Of a stretch of 64,000 bases of DNA, positions 45,033 to 52,159 are shown one piece after another; the first letter of the stretch is position 1; every line of letters begins with the position of its first letter. Source of the stretch: CAMTVQ01 sp947085255. Lineage in GTDB: Bacteria > Bacteroidota > Bacteroidia > Sphingobacteriales > Sphingobacteriaceae. The notes beneath the pieces were generated by a model. The model did not search any database and was not told the DNA's origin. It saw only the letters and a list, made by a program, of their open reading frames with translations. The stretch is from assembly GCA_947085255.1 (NCBI GenBank), contig CAMTVQ010000004.1, forward strand, positions 124,001 to 188,000, in the 5' to 3' direction. The position numbers were made by a program, and so were the translations under genes.

Positions 45033-45449
45033 TTAATTGATGAATTGTAATTCGGCAGTGCCAAATATTTGGGTAAAGGGTTCGCACCAAATACAGATAA
45101 ACTTATAACTACTCACATCTACATTTTTGGCAAACGTAAGACTAAACGTTCCTTCCTTGGTGAGTGAGCCTAAGTTTACGAAGGGTTTTGCACTAGCATT
45201 TTGAGCTAAATAAATACGTACATCGGGACCGCTACCCGTTTCAAAATTCTCGAATACCAGCAAATAATCATTGGGGCGATTGTACAATTTTACATTGCCC
45301 GAAGTGTTTTTGGTAGTGCGCTTAAACGTACCTGTAGCTATTAAGGTATCTGTTGCGCTATTAATGGCTACAATTTCTACTACATCATCTGTTTTTTGGC
45401 ATGCACTTGTTACTATTGCAACAAGGCAAATAAAGAGGAACTTTTTCAT
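45033..45449 (-). CDS. DM13 domain lipoprotein
   Basis: A 138-residue protein with a lipobox ending at Cys17 (AIVTSAC). The DM13 domain covers residues about 40-136: ATGTFKRTTKNTSGNV, YLLVFENFETGSGPDVRIYL and VDVSSYKFICIWCEPFTQIF. The buried Cys in the final segment (ICIWCEPF) is a feature of DM13, which is proposed to act in redox chemistry. It is the first gene of the operon with YHS and DoxX genes. TTCCTTTG at 45485-45478 with TTG at 45505-45503 resembles a promoter. Confidence 0.88.
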   Translation of the reverse strand: MKKFLFICLVAIVTSACQKTDDVVEIVAINSATDTLIATGTFKRTTKNTSGNVKLYNRPNDYLLVFENFETGSGPDVRIYLAQNASAKPFVNLGSLTKEGTFSLTFAKNVDVSSYKFICIWCEPFTQIFGTAELQFIN

Positions 45450-45477
45450 CTTTTTTTGTTTTAGTAAGAATCTAATA

Positions 45478-45505
45478 CAAAGGAACAGCGATTCAAATCA
45501 GGCAA
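45478..45505 (-). promoter_or_regulatory. Candidate promoter of the DM13-YHS-DoxX operon
   Basis: On the minus strand TTG (45505-45503), 17 bases, then TTCCTTTG (45485-45478). The -7 has one mismatch to TAnnTTTG; it lies 29 bp before the ATG at 45449. Confidence 0.3.
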
Positions 45506-45554
45506 TTGTCGTATAGGATACATTCGGTTGTTTTTTTTCTTTATTTATTTGATA

Positions 45555-46247
45555 ATGAAATTTCATCTGGTACTTATACTGCTTTTTGTGTTGGTAAAGC
45601 CCACTTTTTCTCAAACCGTTACCCCTTTTTTTGATACTACTTTTAGCAACCACTACCTTACAACACTAAAAACCGAATACGGTCAACACAAATTAGTAGC
45701 AGCACCCTTTGAGAAACAGTGCCTTATTGCTTTATCCTTTTACCCTGAGTTGAAAGATATTCGTATTGTATTTAAGGTGAAAAAAGCATTTATTCCCTTG
45801 TCTGCACGACCTACCACCTGGAGTTTGCTCTTTTTACCTGCAAAAAAACGTAGCTATCAGGTAATTATAAGCAAGCAAACAACTGACAAATTAGAGCCCA
45901 TTTTATTACAAAATCTATCTTTTAATGCACAAATAGGAGTATTAGGGCATGAATTAGCGCACACCTCTTATTACACCAAAAAAACGGGTATTGCTATAAT
46001 AGGCATTGCCATACGCTACTTTTCGGGAAGTTTTCGCAACCGTTTTGAGTTTGAGAACGACCGCCGTACCATTGATCATGGATTGGGCTATCAGCTATTG
46101 GCATGGAGCAGTGATGTGCGCAAGGCGATGAAAACCAGCAATTGGCAAGGTGCTGCAAAAGCTGATGATGGGCAAACGGAGGGATACATGAATCCCAACA
46201 CTATTGAAAAAATTATACGCACACATACGCTATACAAAAATGAGTAA
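45555..46247 (+). CDS. Secreted HExxH putative metalloprotein
   Basis: A 230-residue protein from the ATG at 45555, chosen over an in-frame TTG at 45528 because the signal peptide (MKFHLVLILLFVLVKPTFSQ) begins there. Residues 132-136 are HELAH in VLGHELAHTSYY, a zinc-protease-type HExxH helix. A later FENDRRTIDHG (about 164-174) could supply a third ligand as in gluzincins. The rest has no recognised peptidase domain, so activity is inferred from the motif alone. It is a single gene ahead of the DinB-NRDE operon and ends in a small hairpin (46246-46265). Confidence 0.75.
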   Translation: MKFHLVLILLFVLVKPTFSQTVTPFFDTTFSNHYLTTLKTEYGQHKLVAAPFEKQCLIALSFYPELKDIRIVFKVKKAFIPLSARPTTWSLLFLPAKKRSYQVIISKQTTDKLEPILLQNLSFNAQIGVLGHELAHTSYYTKKTGIAIIGIAIRYFSGSFRNRFEFENDRRTIDHGLGYQLLAWSSDVRKAMKTSNWQGAAKADDGQTEGYMNPNTIEKIIRTHTLYKNE

Positions 46248-46263
46248 TGTCGGCATACCGACA

Positions 46264-46292
46264 TTGCATAAAATATACGTACTGTACTTTTG
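46264..46292 (+). promoter_or_regulatory. Promoter of the DinB-NRDE operon
   Basis: TTG (46264-46266), 18-base spacer, TACTTTTG (46285-46292), 10 bases before the ATG at 46303. The fit is very good, and the leader would be only a few bases. Confidence 0.6.
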
Positions 46293-46302
46293 AGTTACAT
46301 AT

Positions 46303-46806
46303 ATGATACTACAACAAACCACCGCACAAATTTTAGGTCAGCTAAAAGTATTAGTAGCCGATTTGGGGAATGAGGCATATGCTAAACCGCTATCCGTACT
46401 TTCTAACAATACTATTGGTAAACACGTTCGCCACATCTGCGAGTTTTTTGATTGTATGCTGCAAGCTCTTAGTACCGAAATTATAGATTATGATAATCGT
46501 ACACGTAATGTATTGCTCGAAACAGATACCACTTATACTGTAAAACGCTTAGATGAATTAATACGTGCTATACAAGGGATTACCGAAAACAGACCTTTAG
46601 AAATAGTTTTTTCGTACGCCGAAAACGAAACTGCCGTAATAAACACCCTACTCTACCGCGAAATGGCGTATAATATAGAGCATGCCATTCATCACATGGC
46701 TATTATAAAAATTGCTATTACACAAGAATTTGCCTATATTCAAGTACCCACCCACTTTGGAGTGGCTTATTCTACCATTCAATATCAGCAACAATGTGCA
46801 CGGTAA
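46303..46806 (+). CDS. DinB-family protein
   Basis: A 167-residue four-helix-bundle protein of the DinB/YfiT type. The first conserved histidine helix is NTIGKHVRHICEFFDCML (about 30-47), the second is YNIEHAIHHMAIIKI near 127-141, giving the triad of His residues that binds metal in this family. Family members include metal-dependent thiol transferases. It overlaps the NRDE gene by 13 bp. It is the first gene of an operon that runs to at least 49670. Confidence 0.82.
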   Translation: MILQQTTAQILGQLKVLVADLGNEAYAKPLSVLSNNTIGKHVRHICEFFDCMLQALSTEIIDYDNRTRNVLLETDTTYTVKRLDELIRAIQGITENRPLEIVFSYAENETAVINTLLYREMAYNIEHAIHHMAIIKIAITQEFAYIQVPTHFGVAYSTIQYQQQCAR

Positions 46807-47528
46807 GTTTTTTACCCTTAACCGATAATGGTTTTATTCTTACTTCCAACCGCGACGAATGGACACAACGCCAACCTGCCTTAGCACCACGTAGGCATAA
46901 GATAAATGGCAAGTATGTATTTTTTCCGCAAGATCCCCAAGCTGGAGGTACCTGGATTGCAACCTGTGAATATAACTATACCCTGTGTTTACTCAACGGT
47001 GCTTTCGAAAAGCATCATCCTCAGCCACCTTACAGGCTAAGCAGAGGCAAAATGTTGCTCGACTTTTATGCCTATGATGGCTTAACCGATTTTATTACCA
47101 CGTATGATTTTAAGGGGATTGAACCTTTTACGCTACTCGTAATTAATAGCAACAACCACGTGCAACTAGACGAATTACGTTGGGATGGCACTACCTTGCA
47201 CCACATAGTAAAAGCGGCTAACGAACCACATATATGGTCGTCGGCTACGCTATACAGTGCACCAATAATACACTTGCGGGAGCAATGGTTTGCCAATTTT
47301 TTGCACCAACATCCAAATTTTGCACAACAAGATGCGCTTCATTTTCATGAGTTTGGTGGAACTGATGATAGCCATTCTGATTTGGTAATGAACCGTGATA
47401 ATAAGGTGCTTACCCAAAGCATTACCTCTATACAAAAAGACGATAAAAATTACAGAATGAGTTACCGTGATTTGCAAAAAAATCAAACCTTTGTATACCG
47501 TATTTTACAAAGCCAACGCTCATGCTAA
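46794..47528 (+). CDS. NRDE (TANGO2-like) family protein
   Basis: A 244-residue protein. The N-terminal Cys2 in MCTVSFLP and the signature TSNRDEWTQRQPALAPR are the family's defining features, and GGTWIATCEYNYTLCLLNGA follows. The N-terminal Cys and NRDE motif resemble an N-terminal-nucleophile hydrolase fold. The human member TANGO2 has been linked to haem or lipid/CoA handling. It overlaps both neighbours (13 and 7 bp), so it is expressed together with two DinB-type proteins. Confidence 0.92.
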   Translation: MCTVSFLPLTDNGFILTSNRDEWTQRQPALAPRRHKINGKYVFFPQDPQAGGTWIATCEYNYTLCLLNGAFEKHHPQPPYRLSRGKMLLDFYAYDGLTDFITTYDFKGIEPFTLLVINSNNHVQLDELRWDGTTLHHIVKAANEPHIWSSATLYSAPIIHLREQWFANFLHQHPNFAQQDALHFHEFGGTDDSHSDLVMNRDNKVLTQSITSIQKDDKNYRMSYRDLQKNQTFVYRILQSQRSC

Positions 47529-47962
47529 CCAGTCAATTACACCAACTTTACCAGCGCGAACTACTTGTTTTAGAACAAGAACTATCAAAGTATGAAGCCG
47601 AAAGCAAGCTGTGGCAAATCGCACCTGGAATTAGTAATTCGGCAGGGCACCTTTGTTACCATATATGTGGCAATTTGCAGCATTTTATTGGCGCACACCT
47701 TGGCAATTCGGCTTACGTACGCAACCGCGATGCCGAATTTACTAATCCTTCCGTTTCGCGTAAAGAATTGCTGGCATTGATTACACAAACACAAAAAGAC
47801 CTAACTGCTGGATTTGCTGTGCTAAACGATACTCGTCTAAATGAAACCTACCCCTTACCTTTTTTAGGCGAGCAACGTACGATAGGCTTTATGCTAATGC
47901 ACCTCTTTGGGCATTTGCAATACCACATTGGGCAAATAAACTACCACCGCCGATTGGTATGA
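47522..47962 (+). CDS. DinB-family protein (second copy in the operon)
   Basis: A 146-residue protein distinct from the DinB gene at 46303. The metal-binding helices are NSAGHLCYHICGNLQHFIG (about 39-57) and MLMHLFGHLQYHIGQINYHRR near 125-144. This fits the DUF1572/DUF664-type DinB group. It overlaps the NRDE gene by 7 bp and the ATP-grasp gene by 4 bp (ATGA), indicating translational coupling. Two DinB proteins around an NRDE protein are unusual. Confidence 0.82.
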   Translation: MLTSQLHQLYQRELLVLEQELSKYEAESKLWQIAPGISNSAGHLCYHICGNLQHFIGAHLGNSAYVRNRDAEFTNPSVSRKELLALITQTQKDLTAGFAVLNDTRLNETYPLPFLGEQRTIGFMLMHLFGHLQYHIGQINYHRRLV

Positions 47963-48993
47963 AACTAGTTAAACAACCTTTGTGGTATATTAAGCTAACA
48001 CGTTTCGAGTTTTGGCCTTACTGGGTATTTTATCTCCCCTTTTTGTTTTACGGGCTATTTTTAGCGTTAAGGGCACGCAGTTTTACCTATTTTACGGCTG
48101 TAAATCCGGGTATGAAAGCTGGGGGCTTAGTGGGCGAAAGCAAACTAAATATGCTCAGCCAGTTAGACGCAACGTATGTACCCCAAACTATACGCATAGA
48201 CACAAGTACTGCATCCATAAAAACACTCGCTGGTGCTATTCAGTTTCCGTGTATAGCAAAACCAAGTACTAGCGAACGTGGCATTGGTGTAGAAAAAATA
48301 CATAGTCAAGAAGAGTTGTTGCGGTATCTAACCAGCCATTCGGGAGAAGTACTGCTGCAAGAATTTATCGACTTTGACATAGAACTGGGAATATTATATC
48401 ATCGGTTTCCGAATGGAAAAAGCGGTATAACCTCTGTAGTGCATAAAGAGTTTCTTAGCGTTACCGGTAATGGAACAGCTACGTTATTAGAGTTGCTAAA
48501 AGGTAACGAAAGAGCACGTTTTCGTATGGATTACCTAAAAATTAAGTTTAAAGACCACCTAAAAAACGTACCTCTTTTGGGTGAAAAAATACTACTCGAA
48601 CCTATTGGCAACCATAACAGAGGAACTGCTTTTTTAGATGCCAATTACCTAATTAACCCAGAATTGGTAGCCGTATTAGACACTTTAGCTGCACCTTTAA
48701 AAGGGTTTTATTATGGCAGATTTGATATAAAAACAAAGAGTATAGCCGATTTATACGCTAACCAAAATATACGTGTGCTAGAAGTAAATGGCGTAGAATC
48801 GGAGCCTGCACACATTTACGACCCCTCTTTTAAGCTATTGGCTGCCTATAAAGCGGTGAAACAACACATGGATATTATATACACCATCAGTAACATAAAT
48901 AGGAAAAATATATTGCAGCAACACTCCCTTTTTCAACTGATTAGTGCTATTTTTAAGCATTTTGCCGAACGCAAACAATACAGCAACACATGA
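47959..48993 (+). CDS. Membrane-anchored ATP-grasp protein (D-Ala-D-Ala ligase-like)
   Basis: A 344-residue protein. A hydrophobic segment at about 15-36 (FEFWPYWVFYLPFLFYGLFL) suggests a membrane-spanning or membrane-associated N-terminus. The ATP-grasp region follows from about 60: PCIAKPSTSERGIGVEKI, VLLQEFIDFDIELGILYH, and a basic/metal part with YGRFDIKTKS and RVLEVNGVESEPAHIYD, where Glu and Asn should bind Mg-ATP. It is likely an acid-amine or acid-thiol ligase, but the substrates are not evident. It overlaps both neighbouring genes by 4 bp. Confidence 0.82.
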   Translation: MKLVKQPLWYIKLTRFEFWPYWVFYLPFLFYGLFLALRARSFTYFTAVNPGMKAGGLVGESKLNMLSQLDATYVPQTIRIDTSTASIKTLAGAIQFPCIAKPSTSERGIGVEKIHSQEELLRYLTSHSGEVLLQEFIDFDIELGILYHRFPNGKSGITSVVHKEFLSVTGNGTATLLELLKGNERARFRMDYLKIKFKDHLKNVPLLGEKILLEPIGNHNRGTAFLDANYLINPELVAVLDTLAAPLKGFYYGRFDIKTKSIADLYANQNIRVLEVNGVESEPAHIYDPSFKLLAAYKAVKQHMDIIYTISNINRKNILQQHSLFQLISAIFKHFAERKQYSNT

Positions 48994-49670
48994 GTGTAGA
49001 AGTAAAATATTGGTACCTGCGCAATCATAAATTATTTTCGACACTGAGCAATGCCGATTTAACCGATTTATGCATTATTACCCGATTTAAAGAAGCTGAA
49101 CGTGGAGAAATTATCTACTTTGCCGATGAGCCTGTACAACGTATTTACTTCCTTAAAAAAGGGATGATAAAAATAGTAGAGGTAGATGAAAAGGGCGAAG
49201 AGGTAATAAAAGATATTATACAGCAAGGTGATTTATTTGGTGAAATTACATTAGCCGCCAGCAACGAAAAACATGAGTATGCACAAGCTATAACCAAAGA
49301 AGTGGCTATTTGCAGTTTTAAACTCGAGGATTTTGAACACTTGCTCGAAAAAGACCCAGCTCTTGCCATGAAATTTTACAAGTTTGTAGGCTTTAAATTT
49401 AAGCGCTTACAAAACCAATACAGCAATTTGGTTTTTAAAGATGTACGCGCTCGTTTAATTAGTTTTTTAAGAGACTGGGCAGAACGCGAAGGCGAACAAC
49501 GCCACGATGTAACGATACTAAACAACTACCTTACCCACCAAGATATTGCCAGTTTGGTGTGTGCTACCCGCCAAACAGTTACCCAACTGCTTAATGATTT
49601 GGAGCATGAGGGTAAACTAAAATATTCTCGCAAAGAAATTGTGTTTGCTGACCTCAAACAGTTGGGGTAA
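48990..49670 (+). CDS. Crp/Fnr-family transcription regulator
   Basis: A 226-residue regulator. A cyclic-nucleotide-binding-like beta-roll (about 25-125: RGEIIYFADEPVQRIYFLKK, then GDLFGEITLAA) is followed by a dimerisation helix and a C-terminal winged helix-turn-helix (about 165-215: LTHQDIASLVCATRQTVTQL). It lacks the cysteines needed for an Fe-S cluster and the Arg/Ser pair typical of cAMP binding is not clear, so the effector is unknown. The start overlaps the ATP-grasp gene by 4 bp. It probably regulates its own operon or the metal genes next to it. Confidence 0.92.
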   Translation: MSVEVKYWYLRNHKLFSTLSNADLTDLCIITRFKEAERGEIIYFADEPVQRIYFLKKGMIKIVEVDEKGEEVIKDIIQQGDLFGEITLAASNEKHEYAQAITKEVAICSFKLEDFEHLLEKDPALAMKFYKFVGFKFKRLQNQYSNLVFKDVRARLISFLRDWAEREGEQRHDVTILNNYLTHQDIASLVCATRQTVTQLLNDLEHEGKLKYSRKEIVFADLKQLG

Positions 49671-49708
49671 TCGTATACTTGTGTTGTACTCACAAGCTAA
49701 AGAAACAC

Positions 49709-50347
49709 GTGAACAACCCAACCTCCCAACTTTATAAAACTGCATTTGGACTTGCCATTTTTACCATTATTTACAACCTTATAGAAGGTAGTGTAGCCAC
49801 TTTTATTGGTTTTACCGACGAGAGTTTAACCTTATTTGGCTTTGGCATTGATAGTTTTATCGAAACCGTTTCTGGTTTTGGCATTTTGCGTATGGTAACA
49901 CGCATTCAACTAAACCCCAATAGCAACCGCGACCAATATGAACGTGCAGCACTAAAAATAACTGGTTTTTCCTTTTATGCCCTTGTATTGGGGTTGCTTG
50001 CTACCTGTATCTACAATATATACACTAAACATACTCCCGAAACCACGTTTTTTGGGGTAATTATTGCCCTCGTTTCTATACTCATTATGTTGGCACTCGT
50101 GTATTGGAAAACAAGAGTGGGTAAAGCCTTACATTCTGACGCCATTATTGCCGATGCCGACTGCACAAAAGTGTGTATCTACATGTCGGTAGTGTTGCTT
50201 ATTTCAAGTGCGTTGTATGAGTGGATTAGATGGCCCTATTTTGATAGCATTGGCGCTCTTGTGTTGGCGTATCTTGCGTTTAAAGAAGGGCGAGAATGCT
50301 TCGAAAAAGCTACCAGCGATAAACTCTGCGGCTGCGAGCATGAGTAG
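49709..50347 (+). CDS. Cation transporter (CDF/TMEM163-like)
   Basis: A membrane protein of about 212 residues, with GTG at 49709 taken as start; an in-frame TTG at 49679 would add ten residues. No ATG is available in that region. The five to six helices carry NLIEGSVATFIGF, FGFGIDSFIETVSGFGI and DADCTKVCIYMSVVLLISS. The Asp/Ser/Glu cluster in the second helix and Cys/Asp in the fifth are candidate metal ligands, as in cation diffusion facilitators and TMEM163. It follows the Crp/Fnr gene closely and precedes a Cys-rich copper-type protein, suggesting heavy-metal efflux. Substrate not determined. Confidence 0.8.
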   Translation: MNNPTSQLYKTAFGLAIFTIIYNLIEGSVATFIGFTDESLTLFGFGIDSFIETVSGFGILRMVTRIQLNPNSNRDQYERAALKITGFSFYALVLGLLATCIYNIYTKHTPETTFFGVIIALVSILIMLALVYWKTRVGKALHSDAIIADADCTKVCIYMSVVLLISSALYEWIRWPYFDSIGALVLAYLAFKEGRECFEKATSDKLCGCEHE

Positions 50348-50469
50348 AAAATAACTGCCTCTATTATGTGTGAATGATGTAACTCATTCCTGATGCCATG
50401 TAATCTTTTCCATCTCAATGGATTCATCTTTACAGTGTGAAAATTACTTCACCCCTAAAACTTACAAGG

Positions 50470-50796
50470 ATGACCGATTTAAAAAGCTGTATCGATGCCT
50501 GCTTAGCCTGTATGATTACTTGCGAAAGATGTATTTGTGATTGTATTAAAGATAATAACCAAACGTGCATTTTGTTGTGCCGTGATTGTGCCGACATTTG
50601 CGCTTTATGTGCCAGATTAGAGGCAAGGGGTTCTAATTATGCACAAAATGTACACGCCTTATGTGCTAAGGTATGTAACGCATGCGCAGAAGAATGTGCC
50701 AAACATGCTGCTCATCATGCTACCTGTAAAGCGTGTGCAGAAGCATGCAAAGCATGTGCTGACAGGTGTGCTCAACATGCCCATATTATGGCATAA
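50470..50796 (+). CDS. Four-helix-bundle copper-storage-like protein (Csp)
   Basis: A 108-residue protein from the ATG at 50470, where homologues begin (MTDLKSCIDAC). A GTG 33 bp upstream is a less likely start. It contains 21 cysteines in 108 residues, spaced as CxxC, CxxxC and CxxCxxxC along four helices, together with a His-rich end. This is the arrangement of Csp proteins, which bind many Cu(I) ions inside a four-helix bundle. There is no signal peptide, so it resembles cytosolic Csp3 rather than exported Csp1. It sits 122 bp after the cation transporter. Confidence 0.93.
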   Translation: MTDLKSCIDACLACMITCERCICDCIKDNNQTCILLCRDCADICALCARLEARGSNYAQNVHALCAKVCNACAEECAKHAAHHATCKACAEACKACADRCAQHAHIMA

Positions 50797-50818
50797 TTGC
50801 CACAAAAAACATTAAACT

Positions 50819-50862
50819 AAAACAGGGTTTAAAAAGCAACTTTGCTTCCTAAACCCTGTTTT
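50819..50862. terminator. Terminator between the Csp gene and the convergent T9SS protein gene
   Basis: Perfect 13-base arms (50819-50831 and 50850-50862), with an inner short hairpin in the 18-base loop. Followed by T3 on the plus strand and by TAATG on the minus side, so it mainly serves the plus strand. Confidence 0.8.
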
Positions 50863-50880
50863 TATATCATTTTACCCTAT

Positions 50881-51885
50881 TTATTCCTTTACAAAACGCT
50901 GTGTGCTTACTGCACCGTTTGCAAGATTTGCTTTTAGTAAATACGTTCCTGCTGGCAAATCAGTAGTGTTAATGCTATTACTGCCGTTCAGCACAATGGT
51001 ACGAATTAGCTTCCCGTCGATACTCACAATAGCTACTTGCTCGATAACGCTACCTTTTGTAGCAATAATTAGTTCGTTTTTAGTTGGGTTGGGATAAATG
51101 ACAAACGCATTAGTATTGGTACTAGCAGCACCAAAAACACCACTGGTAATACTTCCTTCTGGCGTACCCAAAACGGTTTGATAAATTTCTTTAGTAACTG
51201 TATTTTGCACAAACGCTACCACACGCAACTCCTCTGTATTCTTAATATTGGCAATATCCCATTCAAAATCAATAGCTTGATTTGCTGCAGTTAGTACCGT
51301 TCCGTCAAAACTAGGAAGCATCTTGCGCATTACGTAATGGTATTCCTTTTCGCTGTTTTTACCTGGTGAGGCTTTATAGCTACTTTTTAATACCGTATGT
51401 TCAATTACGGCAATTTTTACCACCAAATTAGTTAGCGTAGTATCAATAGCAGTAGTAAGCAACTGACCAGTAATACGCCCTTCGTTTAGACTTAAGTTGG
51501 AAAATGCCAAATTATACACCAAAGGTTTTGCCAATTGTTGGGCTACTATTGTTTCTTTTTTGCTACCAAAATCACTAGTAGTGCCTCTGTAGGCGATACC
51601 ATCTACAATACTAAACGGCACACCAGATACCTGACCGTATGCTACAGCGGCATCATTATCTACCTTATTTTCGTGATACATAGAATCTAAATAAGGGAAG
51701 GATGCATGGTAAGCAATCATCACCACCTTGTCTTCATTTTGATTGACATAAGCGCTTACAGGAGGAACTGCAGCAGCGCAAGGCGGGCAACCCGAATTGG
51801 TAAACTGCTCTACCAATACTACTTTTTGTGCACTTGCAGCAAACATACTTGCCGACAAGAAGATTATTAAACTACCTTTTTTCAT
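50881..51885 (-). CDS. Omp28-like thioredoxin-fold protein with T9SS type A signal
   Basis: 334 residues from the ATG at 51885, which starts the signal peptide (MKKGSLIIFLSASMFAASAQ); upstream in-frame ATGs add a non-signal-like prefix. The mature protein begins VVLVEQFTNSGCPPCAAAVP, a thioredoxin-like CPPC active site of the Omp28 type (about 26-50). A beta-rich region (about 120-245) precedes a T9SS type A domain (about 262-334, with FVIYPNPTKNELIIA and ending TQRFVKE). It would be exported to the surface, where the CPPC pair could exchange disulfides. The function of Omp28 proteins is not settled. Confidence 0.9.
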   Translation of the reverse strand: MKKGSLIIFLSASMFAASAQKVVLVEQFTNSGCPPCAAAVPPVSAYVNQNEDKVVMIAYHASFPYLDSMYHENKVDNDAAVAYGQVSGVPFSIVDGIAYRGTTSDFGSKKETIVAQQLAKPLVYNLAFSNLSLNEGRITGQLLTTAIDTTLTNLVVKIAVIEHTVLKSSYKASPGKNSEKEYHYVMRKMLPSFDGTVLTAANQAIDFEWDIANIKNTEELRVVAFVQNTVTKEIYQTVLGTPEGSITSGVFGAASTNTNAFVIYPNPTKNELIIATKGSVIEQVAIVSIDGKLIRTIVLNGSNSINTTDLPAGTYLLKANLANGAVSTQRFVKE

Positions 51886-51905
51886 TTGTTTATTATTTGA
51901 TAGTA

Positions 51906-51913
51906 CAAATGTA
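51906..51913 (-). promoter_or_regulatory. Candidate -7 element (TACATTTG) of the Omp28-like gene
   Basis: On the minus strand TACATTTG ends 20 bases before the ATG at 51885 and fits TAnnTTTG exactly. The best TTG is 14 bases upstream, shorter than usual. Confidence 0.4.
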
Positions 51914-51985
51914 TCTAGTACCAAACCCAACTTTTGTCGCATTACCGACAATTCTACACATTGCAAGCGCAGTCAGCCCATTTTT

Positions 51986-52043
51986 CTGTCATGCTGAGTG
52001 CAACGAAGCATCTACACGCTATGCCCGCCTGCGGCAGGCAGGC
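51986..52043. repeat. Second CTGTCATGCTGA repeat with GC-rich palindrome
   Basis: CTGTCATGCTGAG starts at 51986 and resembles the start of the repeat at 38332, with AGCATCTA following 16 bases later as there. Downstream, GCCTGC-G-GCAGGC (52027-52039) is a GC-rich palindrome of the kind scattered in Bacteroidota. Lies between divergent genes. Confidence 0.65.
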
Positions 52044-52100
52044 TAAGAATAACAGGTAGCGTCATATTTATGTCATGTTTTAAAAAAGTTCACTTTTCTT

Positions 52101-52119
52101 ATTTGGATTAAATCTAAAT
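52101..52119. promoter_or_regulatory. 19-bp palindromic operator candidate overlapping the -33 element
   Basis: ATTTGGATTAAATCTAAAT is a 9-1-9 palindrome with a single mismatched pair (52105/52115). It covers the -33 TTTG of the iron-type operon and ends 3 bases before the -7 element. An AT-rich palindrome of this size at a promoter for uptake genes is what a Fur- or DtxR-type repressor site would look like (inference). Confidence 0.5.
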
Positions 52120-52130
52120 AAATATATTTG
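52102..52130 (+). promoter_or_regulatory. Promoter of the DUF4856-imelysin-HTTM-receptor operon
   Basis: TTTG (52102-52105), 17-base spacer and TATATTTG (52123-52130) form an exact match to the Bacteroidota promoter. Transcription would start about 25 bases before the ATG at 52160. Confidence 0.7.
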
Positions 52131-52159
52131 CATCCGAAATAAACAACTCAAAACATAAC

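Noticed and set aside
45528..45555. TTG start for the HExxH protein
   Set aside because: The extra residues add a hydrophobic prefix ahead of a normal signal peptide; the ATG at 45555 fits better. Similar reasoning was used at 14906, 34227 and 44109.
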